Below are positions 1-7,265 of a stretch of DNA of 30,502 bases, in pieces. Source of the DNA: Verrucomicrobia subdivision 3 bacterium UBA693 (GTDB lineage Bacteria; Verrucomicrobiota; Verrucomicrobiia; Limisphaerales; UBA8199); NCBI GenBank assembly GCA_002298785.1, contig DBMR01000030.1, positions 9,779 through 40,280 of the forward strand, read 5' to 3'. Every line of letters begins with the position of its first letter. Position 1 is the stretch's first letter. The translations under genes and the position numbers were made by a program. The notes beneath the pieces are model-generated. The model saw only the letters and a program-made list of their open reading frames with translations. It did no database searches and had not been told where the DNA came from.

Positions 1-239
1 CCGGCCGGCCGTCGTGGGAGCCTTCCGCGCCACAACTTCATGGCGATGGCACGCGTCCCGCCGGCGAGCCCGGAGCGCGGTAGTGGTCGGAACGCCGGTT
101 CAATCTGCACCACGACCATCGAACCGGGGGCAGCGGGATTCAGGCGCGAAACAAAAGGCTGGTCGATCCAGCCTCCGGCCAGTTGCAGGCGGTAGGGGAT
201 CGCTCCCAACAATCGGGCGACGGGACCGGGCTTATTCAT
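1..239 (-). CDS. GHMP-kinase-like protein, N-terminal part (runs off the left edge)
   Basis: The minus strand is open from an ATG at 239 to base 1, giving about 79 residues with the rest outside the window. Residues about 14-33 read PYRLQLAGGWIDQPFVSRLN. This resembles the N-terminal sugar-binding strand of GHMP-family small-molecule kinases, in which an Ala-Pro-x-Arg start is followed by Gly-Gly-x-x-Asp. It is followed by GSMVVVQIEP, which fits the next strand. The family would phosphorylate a sugar or sugar-like substrate with ATP; the substrate cannot be told. The frame is closed by a TGA two codons before the ATG, so the start is 239 or the TTG at 242. No clear ribosome site is visible. 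The assignment is by eye on a fragment without the ATP-binding glycine loop, so the coding call is firmer than the family. Confidence 0.5.
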   Translation of the reverse strand, partial: MNKPGPVARLLGAIPYRLQLAGGWIDQPFVSRLNPAAPGSMVVVQIEPAFRPLPRSGLAGGTRAIAMKLWRGRLPRRPA

Positions 240-312
240 CAATCATCGGTTTCGGGTTACTCGAACATACTGCCGCCAAGTTTGCGCTCCCGGCGCCAGT
301 TGCGGTCAGGCC

Positions 313-432
313 CTAATCAAACGGCGTCCGCGGTTTCCAGTCGAGCACGTTTTTAATGCCGACCGGATTTCGGAGGTGAATACCGCGGCACTCCACGGAG
401 AGAACGTGACGAATGCCCGGAATCCCGGCATG
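313..432 (-). other. Possible remnant of a protein C-terminus
   Basis: On the minus strand a frame is open from just after a TAG at 433-435 to a TAG at 313-315 (39 codons). It has no ATG. It ends with NPVGIKNVLDWKPRTPFD, which reads like a natural protein tail rather than a random translation. It lies upstream of the partial gene at 1-239 in the same direction and overlaps the untranslated region before the xylanase. I do not recognise the family. It may be the eroded end of a lost gene or chance. Confidence 0.2.
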
Positions 433-440
433 CTATCGAA

Positions 441-1637
441 ATGCAGCGTGATCCGAAATTGCCTCGGGCCAACCACCGCCCGCCACACTTTCACTACTTC
501 AGGCGCTTAAGCCGCCTGGTTTGTCTCGTTGCCGCGATCGTCCTCTGCGCCGTGGCACCCGGGCGACCGGCATTCGCCGCACCCGGCGCGGAAACCCACC
601 CACCCCGTACGCTGCGCGACGCGACCGCGGGATTATTCACGATTGGGGTTGGCATCAGCGACCGCATCCCGGAGCGCCCTGCGGACTGGCCGCTGCTCAC
701 CGCGCAATTTCGGGCGGTGACGCCCGAGAACTGTCTGAAACCGAACCCGGTGCAGGTAACAGAGGGAGACTTCAACTTCACGCTGGCTGATGCCTTCGTG
801 AACTTCGCCGTGTCAAACCAACTCCCGGTGGTGGGCCATTGCCTGGTCTGGGCCAAAGATGACCGGACGCCGCCCTGGTTTTACCGGGACGGCACCAACG
901 TCGCCAGCCGGGAACTCCTTCTCCAGCGCATGAAAACTCACATCGACACGGTGGCGGGACGCTATCGGGGCCGCATCGCCATGTGGGACGTGGTTAATGA
1001 GGCGCTCGATGACGGCACCAATTTCCTGCGCCCCTCCGGCTGGACCGCGGCTTGCGGGGAGGAGTTTATTGGCAAAGCCTTCGCGTTCGCGCACGCGGCC
1101 GATCCGCAGGCGCAGTTGATCTACAACGACTACAACAACGAGCTGTCCGGGAAGCGCGAAAAGCTCATCCGGCTCGTGCGCCTGCTACGGGAACAAAAGG
1201 CGCCGCTGCATGCCATCGGCCTGCAAGGACACTACGAGATCGACCGCCTGCCGTTGGTGGAGCTCGAGACCACGCTGGCGGCGATGCGGGAACTCGGCGT
1301 CAAGGTCGTCGTCTCCGAGCTGGATATCGATGTGATTCCGCGGTCGCGCTGGTGGGCGGATGGGGGTAAATATCGCGACGAACTCGCGAAGCTCGATCCC
1401 TACCGCGACGGCTGCCCGCCGGACATCCTGCAACGACAAGCCGACCAGTACGCCCAGCTGTTCCGCCTGTTCCGCAAGTACTCCGATGTGATCGCCCGCG
1501 TCTCCTTCTGGAACCTGCACGATGGCCAAAGCTGGTTGAACGGCTTCCCGTGGCAGCGCGTGAATTATCCGCTGCTGTTCGATCGGAAAGGCAAGCCGAA
1601 GCCGGCTTTTGACGCGGTGATCAAAGCCTTGAACTAG
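441..1637 (+). CDS. Secreted endo-1,4-beta-xylanase, glycoside hydrolase family 10
   Basis: The protein has 398 residues. A signal peptide spans about residues 21-47 (an Arg-Arg-rich start, then VCLVAAIVLCAVA, with likely cleavage after AFA). The GH10 catalytic barrel fills the rest. The acid/base is Glu187 in the motif WDVVNEAL, and the nucleophile is Glu293 in VSELDID; both are textbook GH10 contexts. HCLVWAKD (substrate-binding His and Trp) and SFWNLHDGQSW near the end are also family-typical. It should cut beta-1,4-xylan backbones outside the cytoplasm by a retaining mechanism. The size is that of a single-domain GH10 enzyme, and no carbohydrate-binding module is attached. There is no clear ribosome site before the ATG. 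It stands alone, with no transporter or debranching enzyme beside it. Confidence 0.93.
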   Translation: MQRDPKLPRANHRPPHFHYFRRLSRLVCLVAAIVLCAVAPGRPAFAAPGAETHPPRTLRDATAGLFTIGVGISDRIPERPADWPLLTAQFRAVTPENCLKPNPVQVTEGDFNFTLADAFVNFAVSNQLPVVGHCLVWAKDDRTPPWFYRDGTNVASRELLLQRMKTHIDTVAGRYRGRIAMWDVVNEALDDGTNFLRPSGWTAACGEEFIGKAFAFAHAADPQAQLIYNDYNNELSGKREKLIRLVRLLREQKAPLHAIGLQGHYEIDRLPLVELETTLAAMRELGVKVVVSELDIDVIPRSRWWADGGKYRDELAKLDPYRDGCPPDILQRQADQYAQLFRLFRKYSDVIARVSFWNLHDGQSWLNGFPWQRVNYPLLFDRKGKPKPAFDAVIKALN

Positions 1638-1864
1638 ATTCCTAACCTCCCGATGGGACTTTGGCCTGGCTCGGTGCCACCAAACTCGAAAAATTGGACC
1701 GGTTGTTCCCGTCCCTGGAAAAGCATCAATTGCTCGTGCTTGCGCACAAAGCCCGCGCGAAGGAGCACGCCTTGAGAGGCAATGTTTTGCGCGGCCGCAA
1801 TTCCCAGGATTTTAGGGATTCGGAATTCAATGGCCGCCCACGTGCAGGCTGCCCGGACCGACAT
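1634..1864 (-). pseudogene. Remnant of a GNAT-family acetyltransferase (C-terminal end)
   Basis: The minus-strand frame encodes a 76-residue stretch containing IAAAQNIASQGVLLRAGFVR, followed by KHEQLMLFQG. An Asn, a Ser, a short helix with Leu-Leu and then Gly-Phe is the signature end of RimJ-type GNAT acetyltransferases (Asn-x-x-Ser-x-x-x-Leu-x-x-x-Gly-Phe). The acetyl-CoA-binding Arg/Gln-x-x-Gly-x-Gly/Ala segment and everything N-terminal to it are missing. The upstream DNA does not continue the fold in any frame that I can see. The frame overlaps the xylanase stop by 4 bases. I read it as a decayed gene tail, not a working enzyme. Confidence 0.45.
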
Positions 1865-2047
1865 CGATGCCGTGCCAACAGGCGGTTTGCCTGGTCAAAC
1901 CAACTGGTATGAGTAATTGCACTGCTAAACAGCAGGCAAGTTTATGAACTGGAGATTGACGGCGGCCCGGCGCTTTGTTGAACTCGCCCCCGGTAACCCG
2001 GTCTGGCTGTGGGCCGGCTCGCCTTGCTCCTGTGACTCGCGGATACC
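1865..2047. other. Non-coding stretch with overlapping small inverted repeats
   Basis: Together with the GNAT remnant this fills the 410-base gap after the xylanase. No convincing gene is seen. Two overlapping perfect inverted repeats are present: CAGGC/GCCTG at 1879-1893 and GGTTTG/CAAACC at 1884-1901. Because they share bases they cannot form together, as in an operator or a switching hairpin. No T-run follows. The role is unknown. Confidence 0.3.
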
Positions 2048-2413
2048 ATGAAAAAGTTACGCCAAATCCATCTGTATCTCGGCTGCATTTTCGCACCCAT
2101 GCTCATCTGCCTGGCCCTCACCGGCGCCTGGCAATTGTTCTCCCTCCATCGCGGCCTAAAAGACAACAGTTACCAACCGCCGCGGATTGTCGCCGCGCTC
2201 TCGAATATACACATACACCAGAGCCTGCCCGGCTCGCACTCGGAGCGGCCGACCCCGATGCGCTACTTCCTGCTGGGCGCCGCCGTCGGGTTGATCGTTA
2301 CCATGGTCCTCGGTATCGTGATGGCGTTCCGCTTTGCCTCTACCAGGCAGGTTGTGCTTTGTCTGATCGCCGGCATCGTGGTTCCCCTGGGGCTGCTGCT
2401 GCTTCATCGCTAA
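2048..2413 (+). CDS. Small PepSY-type membrane protein
   Basis: The protein has 121 residues and three predicted membrane helices (about residues 9-31, 74-96 and 100-119). The first segment, with IHLYLGCIFAPMLICLALTG, matches the opening helix of PepSY-associated membrane proteins, where a conserved His in the first helix and a Leu-Thr-Gly turn recur. The full-length family often has four helices and one or more periplasmic PepSY domains. Here the loop of about 40 residues between helices 1 and 2 is too short for a PepSY domain. Some relatives act in iron or flavin/haem-linked electron transfer, but this one has only one of the usual helix-pair histidines, so no function is claimed. The start ATG follows GGATACC, a weak ribosome site. 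Confidence 0.65.
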   Translation: MKKLRQIHLYLGCIFAPMLICLALTGAWQLFSLHRGLKDNSYQPPRIVAALSNIHIHQSLPGSHSERPTPMRYFLLGAAVGLIVTMVLGIVMAFRFASTRQVVLCLIAGIVVPLGLLLLHR

Positions 2414-2474
2414 AGATATTGTTCGCGGCCCCCTCGACGCGGCGGTTCGGTTTTCATTCTGGACTGCGCCCTCG

Positions 2475-2495
2475 ACATGGCAGGTCAAGCCATGT
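2475..2495. repeat. Perfect inverted repeat, 7-bp arms
   Basis: ACATGGC at 2475-2481 and GCCATGT at 2489-2495 form a perfect 7-bp stem with a 7-base loop. The repeat lies 80 bases before the start of the TIM-barrel gene. It is followed by TATTA but not a T-run, so it is more like an operator or 5'-leader hairpin than an intrinsic terminator. Confidence 0.35.
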
Positions 2496-2574
2496 TATTA
2501 GCTGTGCCAGATCGAAGCTGGCTCAGCGGGCGGTTCGGAGTGCGGGCGCAGCGACGCAAACCAGAGAACACGAT

Positions 2575-3540
2575 ATGAAACGACGCGATTTTTTTAAGGC
2601 TTCGGCCCTCGCCGGAGTGAGCACAGTTTGTGGCAGCCAACTGGCCATGGCCCAGGAACAAACGACGGGAGGAAACGGAATGCCAAAGCTGACACCCCCG
2701 GAGAAACCAGCCGAGCTGAATCTCTGCCTGCAGTGGTGGGGCATTCCCGGCGGCGAAGTGAAACAGAAGCTCGATTTCCTGGAAGCGAACGGCTTCGGGG
2801 CCGTCGAAATCCCGTCCGGCGACTGGCCGATCAAAAACGGCGAAGCCCTGGTTGACGCGTTGAAGGGGCGCAAACTGTTCCTGGCCACCGCCTGTGGCCC
2901 GAGCGATTTTTCCTACGCCGAACCGGAGAAGCGTGAGGCCGAGGTACAGAAGTTCCTGCCGATCATCGAGGCGCTGGGTAAGATGAAGTCGGTCGGTTTG
3001 ATCATCTGTCCGGCGCGCGGCCAGTTAAGCGAACCGGGGCGCCTGAGCGGGAAGGAACTGCGCAAGGATTTCGTCGAAAACACCGGCAAACGCCTGGCAC
3101 AGCACGCGGCGAAGTATGGCACGTCGATCGTGCTCGAGCCGCTGCGCCGCAACGAAACCCCATTCCTGCGGCAGGTGGCGGACGCCGCGCGGATGGCGGC
3201 AGACATCGGACCGGGCGCGACTGTAATGGGGGACTTCTGGCACATGGGTTTGGAGGAGACGAGTTTCATGGGAGCATTCATCTGCGCGGGCAAGCTGCTC
3301 ACCCACGTTCACATTGCCGGGCTCAAAGAACGGATTATCCCGGGGATCCACCCCGAGGCGGACCAGTATGTGGACGGGTTCAAAGGGCTAAAGCTCATTG
3401 GCTACCGCGGCGCCGTCAGTTTCGAAGGCGGTTGGCCCAAGAACCCGGTGGACCGCAAAAAGGACCTTCCAGAAGAGGCGAAGACGAAGCTGATTCTCAA
3501 CATGGTGAAGCTCTTGCGGGAGCAGTGGGCCATGGCTTGA
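2575..3540 (+). CDS. Tat-exported sugar-isomerase-like TIM-barrel protein
   Basis: The protein has 321 residues. It opens with a twin-arginine signal (KRRDFFKASALAG, hydrophobic stretch, then SQLAMAQ), so a folded, possibly metal-loaded protein is exported. The remainder is an AP endonuclease family 2 / xylose-isomerase-like barrel of the hydroxypyruvate-isomerase type: NLCLQWWGIPG near the start, GFGAVEIP, then VLEPLRR with a metal-type Glu, MGDFWHMG and a terminal VSFEGGW. Acidic and His residues (Glu in LEPL, Asp/His in GDFWHM, His in HVHIAG, Glu in SFEGG) sit where this fold binds a divalent metal. The substrate is unknown; such exported proteins are common in Verrucomicrobiota and Planctomycetota. 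The frame is open further upstream (to 1975), but the Tat motif immediately after the ATG at 2575 fixes the start there. Confidence 0.85.
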   Translation: MKRRDFFKASALAGVSTVCGSQLAMAQEQTTGGNGMPKLTPPEKPAELNLCLQWWGIPGGEVKQKLDFLEANGFGAVEIPSGDWPIKNGEALVDALKGRKLFLATACGPSDFSYAEPEKREAEVQKFLPIIEALGKMKSVGLIICPARGQLSEPGRLSGKELRKDFVENTGKRLAQHAAKYGTSIVLEPLRRNETPFLRQVADAARMAADIGPGATVMGDFWHMGLEETSFMGAFICAGKLLTHVHIAGLKERIIPGIHPEADQYVDGFKGLKLIGYRGAVSFEGGWPKNPVDRKKDLPEEAKTKLILNMVKLLREQWAMA

Positions 3541-3685
3541 GCCGGGACCGGCACGCCCCACACCTTAGACAAGCACTGAGACCTCACCGATCCGGCTAGG
3601 CCCTGCGCGGGCCGCCCTGGGTGAAATTCGCCCTTTGCCTGCGGTCGAGATTGCGTGCTCTGGCGGTTTCCTTCATGATCGACAC

Positions 3686-4063
3686 ATGGATTTGCACGAC
3701 TTCTCCGGACCACAACGGCAGGCACTTCTCGATTTGGCTATTCTCGCGATGTACGCCGATGGGAACCTGACGGCGGTGGAAGATGCGCGGGTGCAGCGGT
3801 TGCTGACCGGCATGGGCTACGACACGGATTACGATCGCGGACGGCAATACGACGCCGCGGTCACCCGGGTCAGCCGCCATTCACAAACCGCGGAAGCGGC
3901 TCGCGCTTACGCCGCGACTTTGGCGCAGGGTTTTACGACGCGGGAGCAGCGCAGCCAGGCTTACGACCTGATCCAGGAACTGGTTACCAGCGACAGCCAT
4001 ATCACGCTTCAGGAAGGCAGTTACCTGACCCTGGTCACCGAAGCCTTCCAGGCCAACCCGTAG
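3686..4063 (+). CDS. TerB/DjlA-like alpha-helical protein
   Basis: The protein has 125 residues and is all-helical, with no signal or membrane segment. The segment LAILAMYADGNLTAVEDARV (about residues 18-37) carries the Ala-Asp-Gly and following Glu that mark TerB-like domains, which bind metal ions in some relatives. A second acidic stretch, SDSHITLQEG, near the C-terminus matches the symmetrical half of the domain. The cellular role is unknown; TerB domains occur in tellurite-resistance, stress and membrane-linked proteins. The frame is open back to 3635, but the ATG at 3686 starts directly at the domain and is preferred. It is probably its own unit, 145 bases after the TIM-barrel gene and 68 before hisF. 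Confidence 0.7.
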   Translation: MDLHDFSGPQRQALLDLAILAMYADGNLTAVEDARVQRLLTGMGYDTDYDRGRQYDAAVTRVSRHSQTAEAARAYAATLAQGFTTREQRSQAYDLIQELVTSDSHITLQEGSYLTLVTEAFQANP

Positions 4064-4131
4064 TTCGGACGCCACCCCCGCGCACGCCTTGGGATTGCTT
4101 CCCCGCCGGGAAAGGGGTTCAATATCTCACG

Positions 4132-4905
4132 GTGATTGCAAAAAGAGTAATTCCCTGCCTGGATGTCCACGGCGGACAAGTGACCCGCGGCGTGCAGTTT
4201 GGCAAGGCGGAAGCCGGCGAACTGCGCAACGTGGGCGATCCGGTCGCCCTGGCCCTGCGCTATAACGAACAAGGCGCGGATGAAATGGTGTTCTTCGACA
4301 TCACCGCCACCGCCCACGGCCGGGCTACCATGGTGGACGTCATCGAGCGGGCCGCCGACCAGTGCTTCATGCCGCTCACCGTCGGCGGCGGCATCAAGTC
4401 CGTCGAGGACATGTACACGATGCTGCGCGCGGGCGCGGACAAGATCAGCATCAACTCCTCGGCGCTGGCGAATCCCGATTTGATCCGGGCCGGGGCCGAG
4501 AAATTTGGCAGCCAATGCATCGTGGTATCGATTGACGCCAAACGAGTGGGACCGGATCGCTGGGAAGTGTTTTCACACGGCGGCAGAAAGACCACCGGCC
4601 GCGAGGCCGTTGAGTGGGCGTGCACGGCGGTGAGTTTGGGCTCGGGCGAGATTGTATTGAACAGCATCGACGCGGACGGCACCAAAGCCGGTTTCGACCT
4701 GGTGATTACCCGGCGGATCAGCGAGAGCGTGGGGGTGCCGGTGGTGGCCAGCGGCGGCGCCGGAAGCCTGGCGCACATGGCCGAAGTCCTGATCGATGGC
4801 AAGGCCGACGCCGTGTTGGCCGCGAGCATCTTCCACTTTGGACAACACACCGTCGAAGAAGTGAAGCAATACCTCGCTTCCAAGAACATCCCGGTACGGC
4901 TCTGA
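4132..4905 (+). CDS. hisF: Imidazole glycerol phosphate synthase, cyclase subunit HisF
   Basis: This 257-residue TIM barrel has the HisF hallmark MIAKRVIPCLDVHGG at the start. The two catalytic aspartates are Asp11 (CLDV) and Asp135 (VSIDAKR). Phosphate-binding turns are TVGGGIKS (about 83-90) and VVASGGAG (about 204-211). With HisH, which supplies ammonia from glutamine, it closes the imidazole ring to give imidazole glycerol phosphate and AICAR in histidine synthesis. Its length is normal. It starts with GTG; a purine-rich GGGAAAGGGG lies rather far upstream. No other his gene is in the window, so histidine genes are scattered here or continue elsewhere. Confidence in identity is very high. 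Confidence 0.97.
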   Translation: MIAKRVIPCLDVHGGQVTRGVQFGKAEAGELRNVGDPVALALRYNEQGADEMVFFDITATAHGRATMVDVIERAADQCFMPLTVGGGIKSVEDMYTMLRAGADKISINSSALANPDLIRAGAEKFGSQCIVVSIDAKRVGPDRWEVFSHGGRKTTGREAVEWACTAVSLGSGEIVLNSIDADGTKAGFDLVITRRISESVGVPVVASGGAGSLAHMAEVLIDGKADAVLAASIFHFGQHTVEEVKQYLASKNIPVRL

Positions 4906-4965
4906 CCGGAACTGAACCTTTGAAACAAGGCGGTCCCAGGGGCGGCCCGCAGTCCGTCAGACGAT

Positions 4966-6927
4966 TCAGGCGTCCAGTTCGGCCAGGCGGGTGGCAGCCT
5001 GCTCCCATTTCGGCGTGATTTCGGCCAAACGGTGTTGAATATCCACCAATTCCCGGTTGAGCTGCGCCGGCAGACCGGGCTTTTCGTACGTGGCCGCATT
5101 TTCCAATTCGGCGACGATTTCGGCCTGGCGCGTTTCCAAGTGCAGGATTTCAGTCTCCAGCTTCTCGACCACTGCCTGACGGGATTTGCGTTCGCGGGAC
5201 TTGGCCTGGCGTTCCTCGGCTTCGAGCCGCTTTTGATCTTTACGCGAGGCGGCGGAACCGGGAGCTGAGGGGCGCGCCTCCGGTTTGGAGGCGGCATTTC
5301 CGACCAGCCCACCGGCGGTGAGCGCCGCGCGCTCGGAAAGCGCCTTGGTTTTGTCCAGGTAATACTGGTAGCCACCGGGGTAGTGAGTCAATTTGCCGGC
5401 ATTCACATGCACCACGTGATTGGCCAGCGCGCGAATGAAATAGACGTCGTGGCTGATGAAGACGAGGGTGCCCTGAAACTGGTCCAGCGCGAACGCCAGC
5501 GCGTCGATGCTGGTCATGTCGAGGTGGGTGGTGGGCTCGTCCATCAGCAGCAGGTTGGGCGGGTCGAGCAGGAGCTTCACCAACGCCAGCCGGCTTTTCT
5601 CACCGCCGCTCAGCACGCTGACCTTTTTGAAGACGTCATCGCCGCGAAAAAGGAAACAGCCGAGCAGCGTGCGGACGAATTGCTCCGTGAGCCGTTGCGG
5701 CGTATCGAAGGCCTCCTCGAGCACGGTGTGGTCCGGGTTCAGCATATCCACCCGGTATTGCGAGTAATACCCGGCCTTCGCGTTATGACCCAGCAGGCGC
5801 TCGCCGGAGGCTGGGGTGAGCACGCCCGCCAGGATTTTTAGCAGCGTGGATTTCCCCGCCCCGTTCGGTCCGACCAGCACGATTCGCTGCCCGCGCTGCG
5901 CCTCGAAGTCGATCCCGCGATACACCACGTTCTCCCCATACGCATGGTGGATCTGCTCGAGGGAAATGACCTTGAGCCCGCTGCGCTGCGGCTGGGGAAA
6001 CTGGAAGTCCAGCTTGCGGTTTTCCTCTTCCGGCGCCTCGATCCGGTCCATTCGCTCGATCTGCTTCAGCTTGGATTGCGCCTGGGAGGCCTTGGTGTTT
6101 TTGGCGCGGAACCGGTTGACGAAATCCATGAGCCGGGCGATTTCGCGCTCCTGGTGCTTGAATGCCGCCAGCATTTGCTGCTCCGCCGCTTCGCGCTGAT
6201 CGAGGTATTCGTCATAGTTTCCCCGGTAGCGCATGAGCTTCGACTGGCGGATTTCCACGATGCTCCCGACCAATTCGTTCAGGAACTCGCGATCGTGCGA
6301 AATCAGCACAATCGCCCCGGGATAGCTCTTGAGGTAACCTTGCAGCCACAGCAGGGCTTCGAGATCGAGGTGGTTGGTGGGTTCGTCCAGCAAGAGGAGG
6401 TCCGGTTCCAGAGTCAGCAACCGCGCCAGGTGCGCCCGCATCACCCAGCCGCCGCTCATCTCCCGCGCCGGACGGTCCATGTCGCTGTCGCGAAAGCTCA
6501 AGCCGGCCAGAATCTGGCGCGCCTTGGCCTCCAGCCGGTAACCACCCAACTCGTTAAACCGGTCATGCACATCGTCATGCACCTCTTCCGGGTGGAGCGC
6601 CTCGACCGGATGATCAGCGTCCCACGCCTTCAGGATTCGCCGCAACCGGGTAAACTCGGGACTGACCGACGCGGCCAGTTCGATAACGGTTTCGTCCCCG
6701 ACCGGAGCGCTTTCCTGAGGCAGATAGCCCATTCTCACCCCCCGTTCGAGGGTGATTTTGCCTTCATCCGCCACTTCCTCACCCAAGATGATGGAAAACA
6801 GGGTGGATTTCCCGGCGCCATTCGGACCGACCAGGCCGATGCGGTCGCCCCGGTTTGCTTGCAGCGTCGCGTCCGCAAACAACACCCGGTCGCCGTAAGA
6901 CTTGCATATCCCTGAGAGAGTCAGCAT
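4966..6927 (-). CDS. ABC-F family ATPase (Uup/YdiF/EttA-like ribosome-associated type)
   Basis: The protein has 653 residues with two ABC domains and no membrane part. Domain 1 has Walker A GPNGAGKS at 34-41, signature MSGGW at 157-161 and LLLLDEPTNHLD at 177-188. Domain 2 has Walker A at 353-360, signature LSGGEKSR at 439-446 and a LLLMDEPTTHLD Walker B. The linker (about 240-310) is the charged helical P-site tRNA-interaction motif region. The last 90 or so residues form a Lys/Glu-rich coiled coil like the DNA- or ribosome-binding tail of Uup. Such proteins act on stalled or idling ribosomes. The first signature is MSGGW rather than LSGGQ, which is common for the N-terminal site of this class. 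It is divergent from the export operon at 7266 and convergent with hisF. Confidence 0.93.
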   Translation of the reverse strand: MLTLSGICKSYGDRVLFADATLQANRGDRIGLVGPNGAGKSTLFSIILGEEVADEGKITLERGVRMGYLPQESAPVGDETVIELAASVSPEFTRLRRILKAWDADHPVEALHPEEVHDDVHDRFNELGGYRLEAKARQILAGLSFRDSDMDRPAREMSGGWVMRAHLARLLTLEPDLLLLDEPTNHLDLEALLWLQGYLKSYPGAIVLISHDREFLNELVGSIVEIRQSKLMRYRGNYDEYLDQREAAEQQMLAAFKHQEREIARLMDFVNRFRAKNTKASQAQSKLKQIERMDRIEAPEEENRKLDFQFPQPQRSGLKVISLEQIHHAYGENVVYRGIDFEAQRGQRIVLVGPNGAGKSTLLKILAGVLTPASGERLLGHNAKAGYYSQYRVDMLNPDHTVLEEAFDTPQRLTEQFVRTLLGCFLFRGDDVFKKVSVLSGGEKSRLALVKLLLDPPNLLLMDEPTTHLDMTSIDALAFALDQFQGTLVFISHDVYFIRALANHVVHVNAGKLTHYPGGYQYYLDKTKALSERAALTAGGLVGNAASKPEARPSAPGSAASRKDQKRLEAEERQAKSRERKSRQAVVEKLETEILHLETRQAEIVAELENAATYEKPGLPAQLNRELVDIQHRLAEITPKWEQAATRLAELDA

Positions 6928-7265
6928 CGAACGCCCACCTTAACCTGAATCTCGCCCTCAAGACAAGCAACGGAAACCCAGCATCCCTGGCGCAGCACGA
7001 GCTCCGGTGGGTCGTGGCCGGAAGGTGGGGTAAATGTCATTCAAATTTGCATTTTTGCGTGAGCAGTGAGGATGAGGATTGTCATAGAAGGCTGTTGGTG
7101 ACAACTTTTTGCGCAGGGCGGAGTTGAATCCTGAGGTCATTTGCCCCATGGTCGGTCGTGGGCGGGAAAAAGGGGTGTCGGGTGAATGGGGCCAGGGACG
7201 ATCCGGAACACACAACAAAAGACGGGTACTGAGTCGTCGCGCCGCAAAAAATGTCATAACTCCAT
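6928..7265. other. Divergent intergenic region between the ABC-F gene and the export operon
   Basis: This 338-base stretch has no convincing gene. It is locally AT-richer (about 7030-7110 and 7215-7260) and should hold both promoters, but I see no clean -35/-10 pair. The nine-base word AAATGTCAT occurs at 7032-7040 and again at 7249-7257, nine bases before the tolC-like ATG. TGTCAT is also present at 7080-7085. Confidence 0.4.
7079..7104. promoter_or_regulatory. Inverted repeat TTGTCA-N14-TGACAA, possible operator
   Basis: The arms at 7079-7084 and 7099-7104 are perfect complements with a 14-base spacer, and CTTTTT follows. The arms are AT-rich, so it is a poor terminator. The spacing (20 bases centre to centre, about two helical turns) suits a dimeric regulator ahead of the export operon. 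This is pattern recognition only. Confidence 0.3.

Noticed and set aside
1975..2574. Long in-frame extension upstream of the TIM-barrel protein
   Set aside because: The Tat motif begins immediately at the ATG at 2575; the extension translates to low-complexity Arg/Pro/Ala-rich sequence and overlaps the PepSY-type gene in another frame.
4260..5375. Minus-strand open frame of 371 codons across hisF and the ABC-F end
   Set aside because: It is antisense to hisF and out of frame with the ABC-F gene; the composition is Arg/Pro/Ser-rich shadow.
5944..6915. Long plus-strand open frame opposite the ABC-F gene
   Set aside because: It is antisense to a clear two-domain ATPase, has no recognisable motif, and is open only because of high GC.
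7079..7110. Intrinsic terminator (inverted repeat plus T5)
   Set aside because: The stem is AT-rich with a 14-base loop, and no gene ends upstream on the plus strand.
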